Shown here: positions 11,665-20,006 of the stretch, piece by piece
How positions within the stretch are numbered: position 1 is the first letter of the stretch
Layout of the letters: each line of letters begins with the position of its first letter
NCBI GenBank assembly: GCA_026224805.1
Contig: JAMFRN010000061.1
Location: 1 to 45,821 of the forward strand
Source of the DNA: Nevskia soli
GTDB lineage: Bacteria > Pseudomonadota > Gammaproteobacteria > Nevskiales > Nevskiaceae
Length of the DNA: 45,821 nt
Direction of reading: 5' to 3'
Notes under the pieces: generated by a model
What the model was told of the DNA's origin: nothing
Seen by the model: only the letters and a program-made list of their open reading frames with translations
Database searches by the model: none
Position numbers and translations under genes: made by a program

Positions 11665-11856
11665 ATGCTGATTCTGACAAGGCGTGTCGGCGAGACGGTC
11701 GTGATTGGTGACGAGGTCACGGTGACCGTGCTCGGTATCAAGGGCAACCAGGTGCGCATCGGCGTCAAGGCGCCCAAGAACGTTGCCGTTCACCGCGAGG
11801 AAATCTTCGAACGCATTCGCGTCGAGCGTGGCGAAGAAGTAGGCATCTCCGGGTAA
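11665..11856 (+). CDS. csrA: carbon storage regulator CsrA/RsmA
   Basis: RNA-binding dimer that represses or activates translation at GGA motifs in hairpin loops. 63 residues, starting [16 protein letters not shown], with the C-terminal helix [11 protein letters not shown]. Start ATG 11665 has AAAGGAG six bases upstream; a frame extension to ATG 11647 is not in the family. Position upstream of tRNA-Ser and tRNA-Arg is the same as in E. coli. The spacer from lysC holds a perfect CCGGCGGGCCCGCCGG palindrome (11522-11537) of unknown role. Confidence 0.98.
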   Translation: MLILTRRVGETVVIGDEVTVTVLGIKGNQVRIGVKAPKNVAVHREEIFERIRVERGEEVGISG

Positions 11857-11892
11857 ATATTAAATATTTCCCCGGGTTTCCCGAGTTTTCCC

Positions 11893-11921
11893 TTTACCTG
11901 AGCGGCGTCCACCGCTATCCT
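11893..11921 (+). promoter_or_regulatory. candidate promoter of tRNA-Ser/tRNA-Arg
   Basis: TTTACC (11893-11898), 17-base spacer, TATCCT (11916-11921), 33 bases before tRNA-Ser, in the AT-rich spacer after csrA. A GCGGC follows the -10. Both hexamers match the consensus at only 4 of 6 positions. Confidence 0.4.
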
Positions 11922-11954
11922 ATTGCGGCTTTATTGCTGCCTTGCTCTCGGCGA

Positions 11955-12046
11955 GGAGAGATGGCCGAGTGGACGAAGGCGCTCCCCTGCTAAGGGAGTA
12001 TAGGGTTTATCCCCTATCGCGGGTTCGAATCCCGCTCTCTCCGCCA
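11955..12046 (+). tRNA. tRNA-Ser(GCT)
   Basis: 92 bases with a long variable arm and encoded CCA. Acceptor GGAGAGA/TCTCTCC, anticodon GCT (11989-11991) in the loop CTGCTAA, T-arm GGGTTCGAATCCC. A near-perfect copy of its last 26 bases plus trailer is found at 18095-18128. Confidence 0.97.
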
Positions 12047-12080
12047 TTCAGCATGTGCGAGTAAAGCAAAAGCACAAGAC

Positions 12081-12157
12081 GCGCCCGTAGCTCAGTTGGA
12101 TAGAGCACCTGGCTACGAACTAGGGGGTCGGAGGTTCGAATCCTTCCGGGCGCACCA
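12081..12157 (+). tRNA. tRNA-Arg(ACG)
   Basis: 77 bases with encoded CCA. Acceptor GCGCCCG/CGGGCGC, anticodon loop CTACGAA with anticodon ACG, T-arm GAGGTTCGAATCCT. Its 3' end begins the 39-base direct repeat whose second copy is at 16846-16884, marking it as a likely integration target. Confidence 0.97.
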
Positions 12158-12182
12158 CCTGTTTTTGTAAATGTTTCAATAA
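12144..12182 (+). repeat. direct repeat copy 1 (tRNA-Arg 3' end, att-like)
   Basis: 39 bases from the tRNA-Arg acceptor arm (TTCCGGGCG) through AAATGTTTCAATAA. The second copy is at 16846-16884 with 33 of 39 identical. Overlap of the repeat with a tRNA 3' end is the classical layout of a tyrosine-integrase attachment site. Confidence 0.65.
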
Positions 12183-12185
12183 TAT

Positions 12186-12214
12186 AGGCCATCTTTGATG
12201 GCCTTTGTTATTTT
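12186..12214 (+). terminator. terminator after tRNA-Arg
   Basis: Perfect 8-bp stem AGGCCATC / GATGGCCT with loop TTT, then TTTGTTATTTT. It starts 29 bases after the tRNA-Arg CCA. Confidence 0.75.
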
Positions 12215-12300
12215 CGGGCTTTGTGCCCATGTGCCCACGCTGTGCCCGTTTGTGCCCGTACAGCAGGGCGCGGGCCCCATTGCATCGCCGCCATCCATAG
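12215..12300 (-). pseudogene. possible C-terminal remnant of an integrase (very tentative)
   Basis: The hexamer GTGCCC occurs four times in 40 bases (about 12225-12265). Read on the minus strand this stretch encodes GHKRAQRGHMGTK, running toward the tRNA-Arg gene. Integrases that target tRNA genes often end in such low-complexity tails antisense to the tRNA. No catalytic Arg/His/Tyr block is present, so this would be only a scrap. Confidence 0.2.
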
Positions 12301-12341
12301 CTTGGCGCAACGCTAGGACACACTCGTTCGTTTAGTCCCCC

Positions 12342-15200
12342 ATGAGCTTCCTTGCACAGCTACGTCAGCGATCAGATCCCAAACACGACGGAGCTTCGCT
12401 TTGCTACTTGGTACAGCGGGGAGGGGAGCCGCCATCGGCGCACCTGTCGTTGCGTCTGGCCGACGTGCGCGGCGACCGCATGGAGGGTCACGGCACCGCT
12501 TATGTGATCCAGCCAACGCATCTGCATGCGCCTCCTCCCTTTATCAGCGCGGACGACGTTGATGTGCTGTCCGGCCTGGTGGACGCCGATCAGGCTTGGC
12601 TAAGCCGTAGCGCCGGCCAGGCGCCCGGCGGCTGGGCCCTTCTCAATTCGCTGCTCGAGACGCAACGCTGCTTTCTCGATATGTCGGAGCAAGTCCCTTG
12701 CCGGCTGCGGGCCTTGACGCCGCTGAAGGCCGAACTCCAATGGATCATCGATCCAGACGGCCGCCAGCGCCTTCATTGGTCGGTGGACGGGCAGGTGGTC
12801 GCGCTCGCCGGATCGCGCGATCTCGTTGTCTACCAACCCATGAACCACGGTCTGGCACCGCTGCAACATGATCTGAGTGACCCGGCACTGGAGGCAGCAG
12901 CATCCTTTTTCTGCCCACAGACGCCAGAGGCCGTCGAGTCGCTGTTGGCAAATGCTGAATGCTGGCCGGCGCTGGGACTGCCTTTGCCGCAACGGCTGAA
13001 CCTGCGCCGCTTACCCCTGCACCCCAACGCCGTATTGCATTGCGATCTGCCCGCAGGGGGCCTCCAGCCCCGACTCAGGCTGCTGTTTCAATATTCGAGC
13101 GATGAGTGCTGCGTTTGCTTCGTGAACTGGAAAGAGGCAGCCGACTTCCGCTACTGGAACGGTGAGCAACTCATCCAAATCGTCCGCGATCCGGACGCCG
13201 AAGCAGCGTCCGCCGCCGGGCTTGTGGATCGCTTGCGTGGGTTCACGGCCGCAACCGATGGCGGATGGACCGCTGACCCCGGTGCCTGGCAGCAGCTACT
13301 GACCGAGGCACTGCCCGAGCTGGAACAGAACGGGTATCAATGGCGATTCACGCCCGCCTTCGCTCAGCACTTCGCCTGGGCCGAGAACTGGCAGGTCAGT
13401 GTCTCGCCCCAGGATGACAGCCACTGGGAACTGCAGCTGCGCATCTCCATGCAGGGCCGGTCGATTGATCTGATGCAGCTGCTCGCGCAACTTCCACCGG
13501 ACTGCCTGGAGCAGGGGCGAATCCCCCTCCAAGATGGCCGGTTGCTGCTACTGCCGATCAAACAGGCCCGGAGCCTTGCCGCGGAGCTTGGCGACCTGAC
13601 GGGCCAGAGCGGCTCCGGCCGCTTGCCGTACAGCCAGCTCAACCGGCTGGGGGTGGTGGGGCAAGCGCTACCGGAAACAACACAGTGGCTGGATGACACG
13701 GGCTTGCTCGATCGGGCCAATCGTCTCCTCCAACCAGCGCAGACCCTGCCGCTGGTGGACACTGGCCTGCGCGCCACCTTGCGTGGCTATCAGTGGCATG
13801 GCGCCTGCTGGATGCAACACCTCCGCGCATTCGGGGTCAACGGCCTGCTTGCGGATGACATGGGCCTGGGTAAGACCCTGCAAACCATCGCGCATCTGAG
13901 CCTTGAACGCAGCCAGGGCCGACTCACGTTGCCGGCGCTGGTCGTGGCACCGACCAGCCTGCTGCACAACTGGCGCCAGGAGCTGGGTCGCTTCGCCCCG
14001 TCGATGCGATGCTGTGTCGTTCATGGTGCCGCGCGACATCGTCTCTGGACCGCCCTGGGGGACTATGACGTCCTCATCACCAGCTACACGCTGCTGGTCA
14101 ACGACCTCGAGCGGTGGCGGCAGCAGCCCTTGAGCTGGCTGGTGCTCGACGAGGCGCAGTGGATCAAGAATCCGGGAACCCGCGCCAGCCAGGCTGTCCG
14201 GCAGATCGCCGCGGAGCATCGGCTGGCCCTGACTGGCACGCCGGTGGAAAATCATCTCGGCGAACTGTGGTCCATCATGGATTTCCTGAATCCCCAGTGC
14301 CTGGGCTCGGAGCGCAACTTCCGGCGCTACTTCCGTGAGCCGATCGAAGAGCAAGGCGATGCCGCGCGTCTGCAGGTGCTCCTGCAGCGCATCTCGCCAT
14401 GGATGCTAAGGCGCACCAAAGATCAGGTCGCCACGGAGTTACCCCCGAAAACAGTCATCCAACGCAAGGTGCCTTTCGCAGACGGCCAAAAGGATTTCTA
14501 CGAGGAGCTCCGATCAGCCACCTGGTCGGACCTGGATGCCCGCATGGCTGCGACCGAACACACCGGCGAGCAGCGCGTGCTGGTGCTCAGTGCGCTACTG
14601 CGGCTGCGCCAGGCCTGCTGCGATCCGTCGCTGCTGGGGCATCCCGACATTGCATCTGGTAAACGCCAGCACTGTCTGGAAATGATCACAGAGCTGGTCG
14701 AGGAAGGCCGGTCCGTACTGCTGTTTTCGCAATTCACGGCGATGCTGGCTCTGCTGGCGCAGGACCTGCGCGAACAAGGTATCGCGCATCTGGAGTTGAC
14801 AGGGCAAACCCCGGCCGATGAGCGCAGCCGGAGGGTGGCCGCTTTTCAGGCCGGCGAGGCGGCGGTGTTCCTGATCAGCCTCAAAGCGGGCGGCGTGGGA
14901 TTGAACCTGACCCGCGCGGACACGGTGATCCACTACGACCCGTGGTGGAACGACGCGGCCGAACGGCAGGCTTCCGACCGTGCGCACCGTATCGGCCAGG
15001 ATAAACCGGTCTTCGTCTACCAGCTCATCACCGAAGGTAGTGTGGAAGAACGCATTGCCGAACTGCAGCAGCGTAAGGCGCTGCTCGGCGAGCATGTGAA
15101 TCAGAGCGCCCAAGCCAGCGGCCAGCATTTTGCGGTGAAGTTTGAGGAATTGATTGCGTTGTGCCGTCCAGTCGACGAGGAAGGAAGTGCGGATGAGTAA
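12342..15200 (+). CDS. SNF2-family DEAD/DEAH-type helicase/translocase
   Basis: 952-residue SF2 ATPase of the SNF2 group, which remodel protein-DNA complexes by dsDNA translocation. About 490 N-terminal residues are the divergent region seen in bacterial SWIM/SNF2 proteins, but no CxC...CxH SWIM finger is visible. SNF2_N domain: Walker A DDMGLGKT (505-512), Walker B DEAQ (603-606), TGTPVENHLGELWS. Helicase_C domain: VLLFSQFT, SLKAGGVGLNLT, and motif VI QASDRAHRIGQ (876-886). The start ATG 12342 lacks a good ribosome binding site. Its stop overlaps the next gene by 8 bases, so the two are translationally coupled. It lies between tRNA-Arg and a degraded tRNA-Arg 3' copy. The role is unknown; DNA defence or repair are possibilities. 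Confidence 0.9.
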   Translation: MSFLAQLRQRSDPKHDGASLCYLVQRGGEPPSAHLSLRLADVRGDRMEGHGTAYVIQPTHLHAPPPFISADDVDVLSGLVDADQAWLSRSAGQAPGGWALLNSLLETQRCFLDMSEQVPCRLRALTPLKAELQWIIDPDGRQRLHWSVDGQVVALAGSRDLVVYQPMNHGLAPLQHDLSDPALEAAASFFCPQTPEAVESLLANAECWPALGLPLPQRLNLRRLPLHPNAVLHCDLPAGGLQPRLRLLFQYSSDECCVCFVNWKEAADFRYWNGEQLIQIVRDPDAEAASAAGLVDRLRGFTAATDGGWTADPGAWQQLLTEALPELEQNGYQWRFTPAFAQHFAWAENWQVSVSPQDDSHWELQLRISMQGRSIDLMQLLAQLPPDCLEQGRIPLQDGRLLLLPIKQARSLAAELGDLTGQSGSGRLPYSQLNRLGVVGQALPETTQWLDDTGLLDRANRLLQPAQTLPLVDTGLRATLRGYQWHGACWMQHLRAFGVNGLLADDMGLGKTLQTIAHLSLERSQGRLTLPALVVAPTSLLHNWRQELGRFAPSMRCCVVHGAARHRLWTALGDYDVLITSYTLLVNDLERWRQQPLSWLVLDEAQWIKNPGTRASQAVRQIAAEHRLALTGTPVENHLGELWSIMDFLNPQCLGSERNFRRYFREPIEEQGDAARLQVLLQRISPWMLRRTKDQVATELPPKTVIQRKVPFADGQKDFYEELRSATWSDLDARMAATEHTGEQRVLVLSALLRLRQACCDPSLLGHPDIASGKRQHCLEMITELVEEGRSVLLFSQFTAMLALLAQDLREQGIAHLELTGQTPADERSRRVAAFQAGEAAVFLISLKAGGVGLNLTRADTVIHYDPWWNDAAERQASDRAHRIGQDKPVFVYQLITEGSVEERIAELQQRKALLGEHVNQSAQASGQHFAVKFEELIALCRPVDEEGSADE

Positions 15201-16419
15201 AAAGGCGACCACCAGTGCTGGCTTCATCGACATTGGGGCTGTAGACCGGTTCCTCGTCGAGCATGGTTCCTTCACCGTGCTGGACTGGCTTCTCGCCGAA
15301 GGTACGCTGGCCTACGCGGACTACGCCGCCTGGCGCGACGGCAATCGCGAAACACTGGACGAAGCCCTGCCATTGGCGCCCGCCAATGTCGATCACCTGC
15401 TGGCCGAAGTGGACCGTCATGGCCATGCCTTGCACCTCGCCGCCGAATCCAGGGACGTTTTCACCTGGTCGACATCGAATCCGAAGCCGCTGAAGGCCAG
15501 CAAGCGCGCGGAGGCGCATCGTCGGCTCGTTCAGCAGTGGCGACGTGCCAGCCTTGCGCCGCAGTTCGACCTGTTCATGGATAACGCGGCGTCGGTGGCC
15601 GAAAGCCGGCTGTGCGGGACGCTCAGCAGCCGACGGTTCGATGAGGCCACAAGGGACCTGAATGCCCTGTCGCGACTCGACCCCGCGAACAAATCGCTGG
15701 GCCACTACCAGGACCTGATCAACTACGGCCGCCATATACAGACTCCGGCTCCGGCGGACGCGCAGGGCCTTCGCGCGGAGCTGGATGGCCTGGAGCAGGA
15801 AGTCCAGCCGCTGGCCCGGGCGCTGCTCGCGGCCAACGCGCGCGACTACCTGACCCCGGCCTGGCAGCGCCTGGCCAAGGCGCTCAAGGCGCTTCCCGCA
15901 CCGGAAGACCTGGATGATCGGCTGCATGCCAGTTATGCGCTCGCGCAAATCCCGGATTGGGAGGCCGTACGCCAGTGCCTGGAGCCCGAGCCGCAACTGT
16001 TGAAGCGGCCGCGATGGCTGCAGCGCCTGGCCCGGGCCTGCCGCGCAACGGGCAAGCCGGAGGCGGGATTGCTCTGGTGGCTGGTGTGTATTGACCGGCA
16101 TCCGCACGACACCGCTTCGGCGCTGGAGCAGTGCGACGACCCGGTCCTGACCCGGCTATTCAGTGATTTTTTGAGCGTGCAAAACCGCCTTCGGATCGAG
16201 CTGCCTGAATCGGGATTTCCAGGATTTGTCCTGTTGCGACGTCCCGGGTTGGTACATTACCTGGGCGCCGTAGCACCGCTGGAGCGGCCGGAGACCGCCT
16301 TGATGGTCCGCTTGATCGAGGCGCGCCGTGACGGGAAAGACGAGATCGCACTGCGTAAGTCCCTCGGCGAAATCGATCTGGGATTACTGGCGATGTATCT
16401 GCAGGTGGGTATTCGCTGA
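15193..16419 (+). CDS. uncharacterised partner of the SNF2 ATPase (408 residues)
   Basis: Not recognised. Start ATG 15193 has AGGAAGGAAG upstream and overlaps the SNF2 stop (ATGAGTAA), strong evidence for a joint operon. No signal peptide, membrane segment or Cys motif is seen. Residues 1-110 are mixed. About 125-310 looks all-helical, with TPR- or HEAT-like segments (RRFDEATRDLNALSRLDP; KPEAGLLWWLVCIDRHP). The last 80 residues look alpha/beta and are Leu/Arg-rich. It is likely an adaptor or regulator of the ATPase (inference from coupling). No nuclease or toxin signature is visible. A structure prediction would be the decisive view. Confidence 0.85.
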   Translation: MSKKATTSAGFIDIGAVDRFLVEHGSFTVLDWLLAEGTLAYADYAAWRDGNRETLDEALPLAPANVDHLLAEVDRHGHALHLAAESRDVFTWSTSNPKPLKASKRAEAHRRLVQQWRRASLAPQFDLFMDNAASVAESRLCGTLSSRRFDEATRDLNALSRLDPANKSLGHYQDLINYGRHIQTPAPADAQGLRAELDGLEQEVQPLARALLAANARDYLTPAWQRLAKALKALPAPEDLDDRLHASYALAQIPDWEAVRQCLEPEPQLLKRPRWLQRLARACRATGKPEAGLLWWLVCIDRHPHDTASALEQCDDPVLTRLFSDFLSVQNRLRIELPESGFPGFVLLRRPGLVHYLGAVAPLERPETALMVRLIEARRDGKDEIALRKSLGEIDLGLLAMYLQVGIR

Positions 16420-16978
16420 TGAGCAGGCTGAAGTATGAAGTCACCGCTGACCTGCGCCTTGCATGATCGCAGGTCAGCCCGTTTCGGTCGGTGGCGAGCG
16501 TCAACTTTAGGGAGGGCAAACCCTTGTCCGCAGTGGGCGCCCATAGCGGCCACACGCTAAGTGCAACTGGCGCTGCGTAGCGGGAATAAGCAAGCAATGA
16601 TTGCCAGCGATAACGGTGTCGCCGAAGCGAGCGCACTCCAACTGCTCGATTCGGGAGTCGCCGGTGTTGGGTGCATTCGATCTAGAATAGGTACGTAGCG
16701 CATTCTGGCTGGACAATCGGTGTAAATCGGAAGCTAACCGTTCGTCGTCAGCATCAAGGGGGGCGCTTGCGGGGCTTTGTCGTTTCTGCGCTTCCATCTG
16801 CCTGATCTTGCGCTGCTCTCGACCGTCTGCGGCGGTCGAAACTCGTTCCGGGCGTACCGACTGTCTCTGCAAATGTTTCAATAACGGTCGCACCTGATGG
16901 TGCGTGCCGGCACGCCGCCGCCTGGAGTGGGCGGAATGGCGCGCAGGAACAGGCGGCAGCGGAGAAGGTGAACCCCGC
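16420..16978. other. gene-poor stretch between the SNF2 operon and the FAD oxidoreductase
   Basis: 559 bases. I see no convincing gene: open frames on the minus strand are Arg-rich, have no ribosome binding sites and run through the tRNA-derived repeat. It contains the second att-like copy (16846-16884) and then a short hairpin (CGCACC/GGTGCG, about 16889-16904) at the place where the tRNA-Arg terminator lies in the first copy. Confidence 0.5.
16846..16884 (+). repeat. direct repeat copy 2 (degenerate tRNA-Arg 3' end, att-like)
   Basis: TTCCGGGCGTACC through AAATGTTTCAATAA; 33 of 39 bases identical to 12144-12182, including the last 15. Only the acceptor-end segment of the tRNA is present. 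With copy 1 it brackets 4.7 kb holding the SNF2 operon. Six mismatches indicate an old event. Confidence 0.65.
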
Positions 16979-18088
16979 ATGACGGACATGGTTGACTGCG
17001 TTGTGGTTGGCGCCGGTGTGATCGGGCTGGCGGTCGCGCGTCAGCTGGCGCTGGATGGCCACGAAACTCTGCTAGTGGAGCGCCAGGAGGCTTTTGGCAC
17101 CGAGACCAGCTCGCGCCACAGCGAAGTGATTCACGCCGGCATCTACTACTCCGCGGGCTCGCTCAAGGCGCAGCTCTGCGTGCGCGGCCGTGAATTGCTC
17201 TATGAATATTGCGCCGCACGCGGCATCGATCACCGCCGCTGCGGCAAGCTCATCGTGGCGACGCAGCCGGGGCAGATTGCCGATCTGGAGCGCATTGCCG
17301 CCGCGGCGCGGCGCAACGGCGTCGAAGACCTGTATCCGGTTAGCCGCGATGAGGCGCTGCGCCTGGAGCCAAGCCTGCAATGTGTGGCCGCGCTGGTGTC
17401 GCCGTCCACCGGCATCATCGATTCCCACGGCTACATGCTGAGCCTGCTCGGCGATGCCGAAAGCAAGGGCGCGACGCTGGCGCTGCTCAGCACGGTGAGC
17501 GCGCTGCGGCCTGCCGGCGGCGCAGTCGAGCTATGGGTCTCCGGCGAGCCGCAGCCGCTGCTCAAGGCGCGCTGGGTGGTGAATTGTGCCGGATTGCATG
17601 CGCCGGAGCTGGCGCGGCGCATCGAGGGCTTTCCCGCCGCGCAGGTGCCGCGCGCCTGGTACGCCAAGGGCAACTATTTCACGCTGGCCGGCCGCGCACC
17701 GTTTTCGCGGCTGATCTACCCGGTGCCGGAACCCGGCGGGCTCGGTGTGCATCTGACGCTGGATCTTGGCGGCCAGGCCCGGTTTGGTCCCGATGTGGAA
17801 TGGATCGACGCGCTGGACTACAGCGTCGACCCGCGCCGATCCGGGCAGTTCTACGCCGCCATCCGCGCTTACTGGCCGCAGCTGCGCGACGGTCAGTTGG
17901 CTCCGGCTTACGCCGGCATCCGGCCGAAAATCTCCGGCCCCGGTGAGCCCGCCGCCGACTTCCGCATCGACGGTCCTGTCGTGCATGGCGTTGCGGGCAT
18001 CGTCAACCTGTTCGGCATCGAGTCGCCGGGTTTGACCGCCTCGCTGGCGATCGCCGAACGCGTCGGCGAGATCGTTGCCGGCGCCTGA
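16979..18088 (+). CDS. FAD-dependent oxidoreductase, L-2-hydroxyglutarate oxidase-like (DAO family)
   Basis: 369 residues with an N-terminal Rossmann FAD site ([15 protein letters not shown], residues about 8-22) and the family block [24 protein letters not shown], shown here in part ([10 protein letters not shown]), characteristic of L2HGDH/LhgO-like proteins. These oxidise L-2-hydroxy acids and pass electrons to the quinone pool or oxygen; the exact substrate is not visible. Start ATG 16979 has AAGGTGA about eight bases upstream; the frame is open further up but Arg-rich. It is flanked by two tRNA-derived scars, so it may have moved with the accessory region. Its stop lies six bases before the tRNA-Ser scar. 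Confidence 0.88.
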   Translation: MTDMVDCVVVGAGVIGLAVARQLALDGHETLLVERQEAFGTETSSRHSEVIHAGIYYSAGSLKAQLCVRGRELLYEYCAARGIDHRRCGKLIVATQPGQIADLERIAAAARRNGVEDLYPVSRDEALRLEPSLQCVAALVSPSTGIIDSHGYMLSLLGDAESKGATLALLSTVSALRPAGGAVELWVSGEPQPLLKARWVVNCAGLHAPELARRIEGFPAAQVPRAWYAKGNYFTLAGRAPFSRLIYPVPEPGGLGVHLTLDLGGQARFGPDVEWIDALDYSVDPRRSGQFYAAIRAYWPQLRDGQLAPAYAGIRPKISGPGEPAADFRIDGPVVHGVAGIVNLFGIESPGLTASLAIAERVGEIVAGA

Positions 18089-18417
18089 TCCATCGGGTTC
18101 GAATCCCGCTCTTTCCGCCATTCAGCATTCGCAGACAAAAGCACAGGCCGCGCTCTGCGCCGAGCGCAATTGCGATATGCTCGTTGCGGATGGGAACAAG
18201 AACTAGATCACTAATTTTGGGAGCGCGCGCAACCAGGTTCCAGGCTGCCGGCACTTATCAATGCTCCGGGAGCAATCCGCGGTAATCTCTTCCAGGGTGC
18301 ATGGCAGCATTGCCTGGCTCACGATCTCGCGGCTGTGATGCAGCGAATCAAATGATTTGGCATGCTGATCGAAAGCCGGCCTGGCCAGGCGGAAAACGGA
18401 AGATAGGGGAGTCATTC
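18089..18417. other. intergenic stretch with tRNA-Ser relic
   Basis: 329 bases without a convincing gene. It starts with the tRNA-Ser 3' copy (18095-18128), whose similarity continues patchily through AAAAGCACA (18137-18145), matching the real tRNA-Ser/tRNA-Arg spacer. The rest shows nothing recognisable apart from the amidase ribosome binding site. Confidence 0.5.
18095..18128 (+). repeat. copy of the tRNA-Ser 3' end and trailer
   Basis: 34 bases, GGGTTCGAATCCCG...CCGCCATTCAGCAT, identical to 12021-12054 except one C-to-T. It covers the T-arm, acceptor strand, CCA and eight trailer bases of tRNA-Ser(GCT); the 5' part of the tRNA is absent. It is either an attachment-site remnant or the tail of a broken duplicate gene. 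Confidence 0.75.
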
Positions 18418-20004
18418 ATGCGCGGAGTGCGGGCATTCCATTTGCTTTTCGGCGCTGTTCTGTCGCTGTCGGCGACGCTGGTCCCGGCGGCCGATGCCGC
18501 GGCGGCGGATCCGGTGCCGGCCGAGCCGGGCATTGCGCAGCTGCACGAGGATATTCGCGCCGGCCGCTATGACGTGCGTACCGTCGAATCGCACTACGAA
18601 GGGAGAATCCGCAGCATCGACCGCAGCGGCCCGACCCTGCGCGCCGTCCTCGAAGTCAATCCCGATGCGCCGGCCATCGCGGCGCAGCTGGATGCGTCCA
18701 AAGGCGCTCGCGGTCCCCTGTTCGGCGTGCCGATCCTGCTGAAGGACAACATCGATACCGCGGATCAGATGCTGACCACCGCGGGCTCGCTGGCCCTGGT
18801 CGGCTCGAAGCCGGCGCAGGATGCATTCATCGTGCGGCGCCTGCGCGAGTCGGGCGCCGTGATTCTGGGCAAGACCAATCTCAGCGAATGGGCCAATTTC
18901 CGCTCCAAACGCTCCTCCAGTGGCTGGAGCGGGCGGGGCGGGCAAACCCGCAATCCCTATGCGCTGGATCGCAATCCCTGCGGCTCCAGCGCGGGTTCCG
19001 GCGCGGCCGTTGCCGCCGATCTGGCGGTGGTCGCGGTCGGTTCCGAAACCGATGGCTCCATCGTCTGCCCGGGCAGCGTCAACGGCATCGTTGGCATCAA
19101 GCCGACCGTGGGGCTGGTGTCGCGTTCCGGCATCATTCCGATCTCGGCCAGCCAGGATACGGCGGGCCCGATGGCGCGCAGCGTTGCCGACGCGGCCGCC
19201 CTGCTCACGGTGCTGGCGGGCTATGACCCGGCCGATCCCGCCACCGCTCCGCTGCGCACGCAGAAGCCGATCGACTACAGCGCCGCGCTCGACCCGCATG
19301 GATTGAAGGGCGCGCGGATCGGCGTGCTGCGCCAATACGCGGGCTTCCATGAGGAGGTCGACGGCGTGTTCGAGAAAGCCCTCGACACACTGCGGGCCCA
19401 AGGCGCCGTGGTGGTGGACAAGGTCGAAATCCCCAACCAGGACAAGCTCGATGCCGACGAGACGACGGTGCTGCTCTATGAATTCAAGGACGGCATCAAC
19501 CGGTATCTGGCGGCGCGTGTCGGCACCGGGCCGCGTACCCTCGCGGACCTGATCGATTTCGACTTGCGCGAAGCGGCGCGCGAAATGCCATATTTCAGGC
19601 AGGAGCTGTTTACGGATGCGCAGGCCAAGGCCGGCTTGACCGATCCCGAATACATCGCCACCAGGGACCGGGTGAAGCGCCTCGCCGGTCCGGAAGGCAT
19701 CGACGCCGCGCTGGCCAAGGACAAGCTCGATGCCCTGGTGGCGCCGACGCTGGGAGCGGCCTGGACCACCGATCTGGTCAACGGCGATCATTTTCTCGGC
19801 GGCGGCGTATCGACGCCTGCGGCGGTAGCCGGCTATCCGCACATTACCGTCCCTATGGGGGCGGTACATGGGCTGCCGGTGGGCCTGTCCGTGATCGGCC
19901 CGGCCTGGAGTGAATCCCGCCTGATCCGCTATGCCTACGCCTACGAGCAGGCGAGCGCCGCCCGCAGGCCGCCGGAATTTCATACTACTGTGGCTGGCGA
20001 ATAG
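18418..20004 (+). CDS. exported amidase (amidase signature family)
   Basis: 528 residues; hydrolyses an amide bond of unknown substrate. Start ATG 18418 has AGGGGAG seven bases upstream and gives a signal peptide (basic start, hydrophobic core, ending near AADAAAA), so the enzyme is probably periplasmic. The Ser-cisSer-Lys triad is visible: Lys109 in LLKDN, Ser190/191 in CGSSAGSGAA and Ser214 in ETDGS. Family relatives include AtzF, GatA and peptide amidases; the export signal and single-chain form argue against GatA. An open frame from 18301 has no signal and is rejected as start. A hairpin follows the stop. Confidence 0.92.
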   Translation: MRGVRAFHLLFGAVLSLSATLVPAADAAAADPVPAEPGIAQLHEDIRAGRYDVRTVESHYEGRIRSIDRSGPTLRAVLEVNPDAPAIAAQLDASKGARGPLFGVPILLKDNIDTADQMLTTAGSLALVGSKPAQDAFIVRRLRESGAVILGKTNLSEWANFRSKRSSSGWSGRGGQTRNPYALDRNPCGSSAGSGAAVAADLAVVAVGSETDGSIVCPGSVNGIVGIKPTVGLVSRSGIIPISASQDTAGPMARSVADAAALLTVLAGYDPADPATAPLRTQKPIDYSAALDPHGLKGARIGVLRQYAGFHEEVDGVFEKALDTLRAQGAVVVDKVEIPNQDKLDADETTVLLYEFKDGINRYLAARVGTGPRTLADLIDFDLREAAREMPYFRQELFTDAQAKAGLTDPEYIATRDRVKRLAGPEGIDAALAKDKLDALVAPTLGAAWTTDLVNGDHFLGGGVSTPAAVAGYPHITVPMGAVHGLPVGLSVIGPAWSESRLIRYAYAYEQASAARRPPEFHTTVAGE

Positions 20005-20006
20005 CA

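Noticed and set aside
12342-16419. Assignment of the SNF2 operon to DISARM or Zorya
   Set aside because: No methyltransferase, DUF1998 or PLD protein, and no ZorA/B-type motor genes lie nearby; the partner matches none of those components.
16507-16989. 160-codon minus-strand frame next to the FAD oxidoreductase
   Set aside because: It runs through the tRNA-Arg-derived repeat and has no ribosome binding site or homologous-looking segment.
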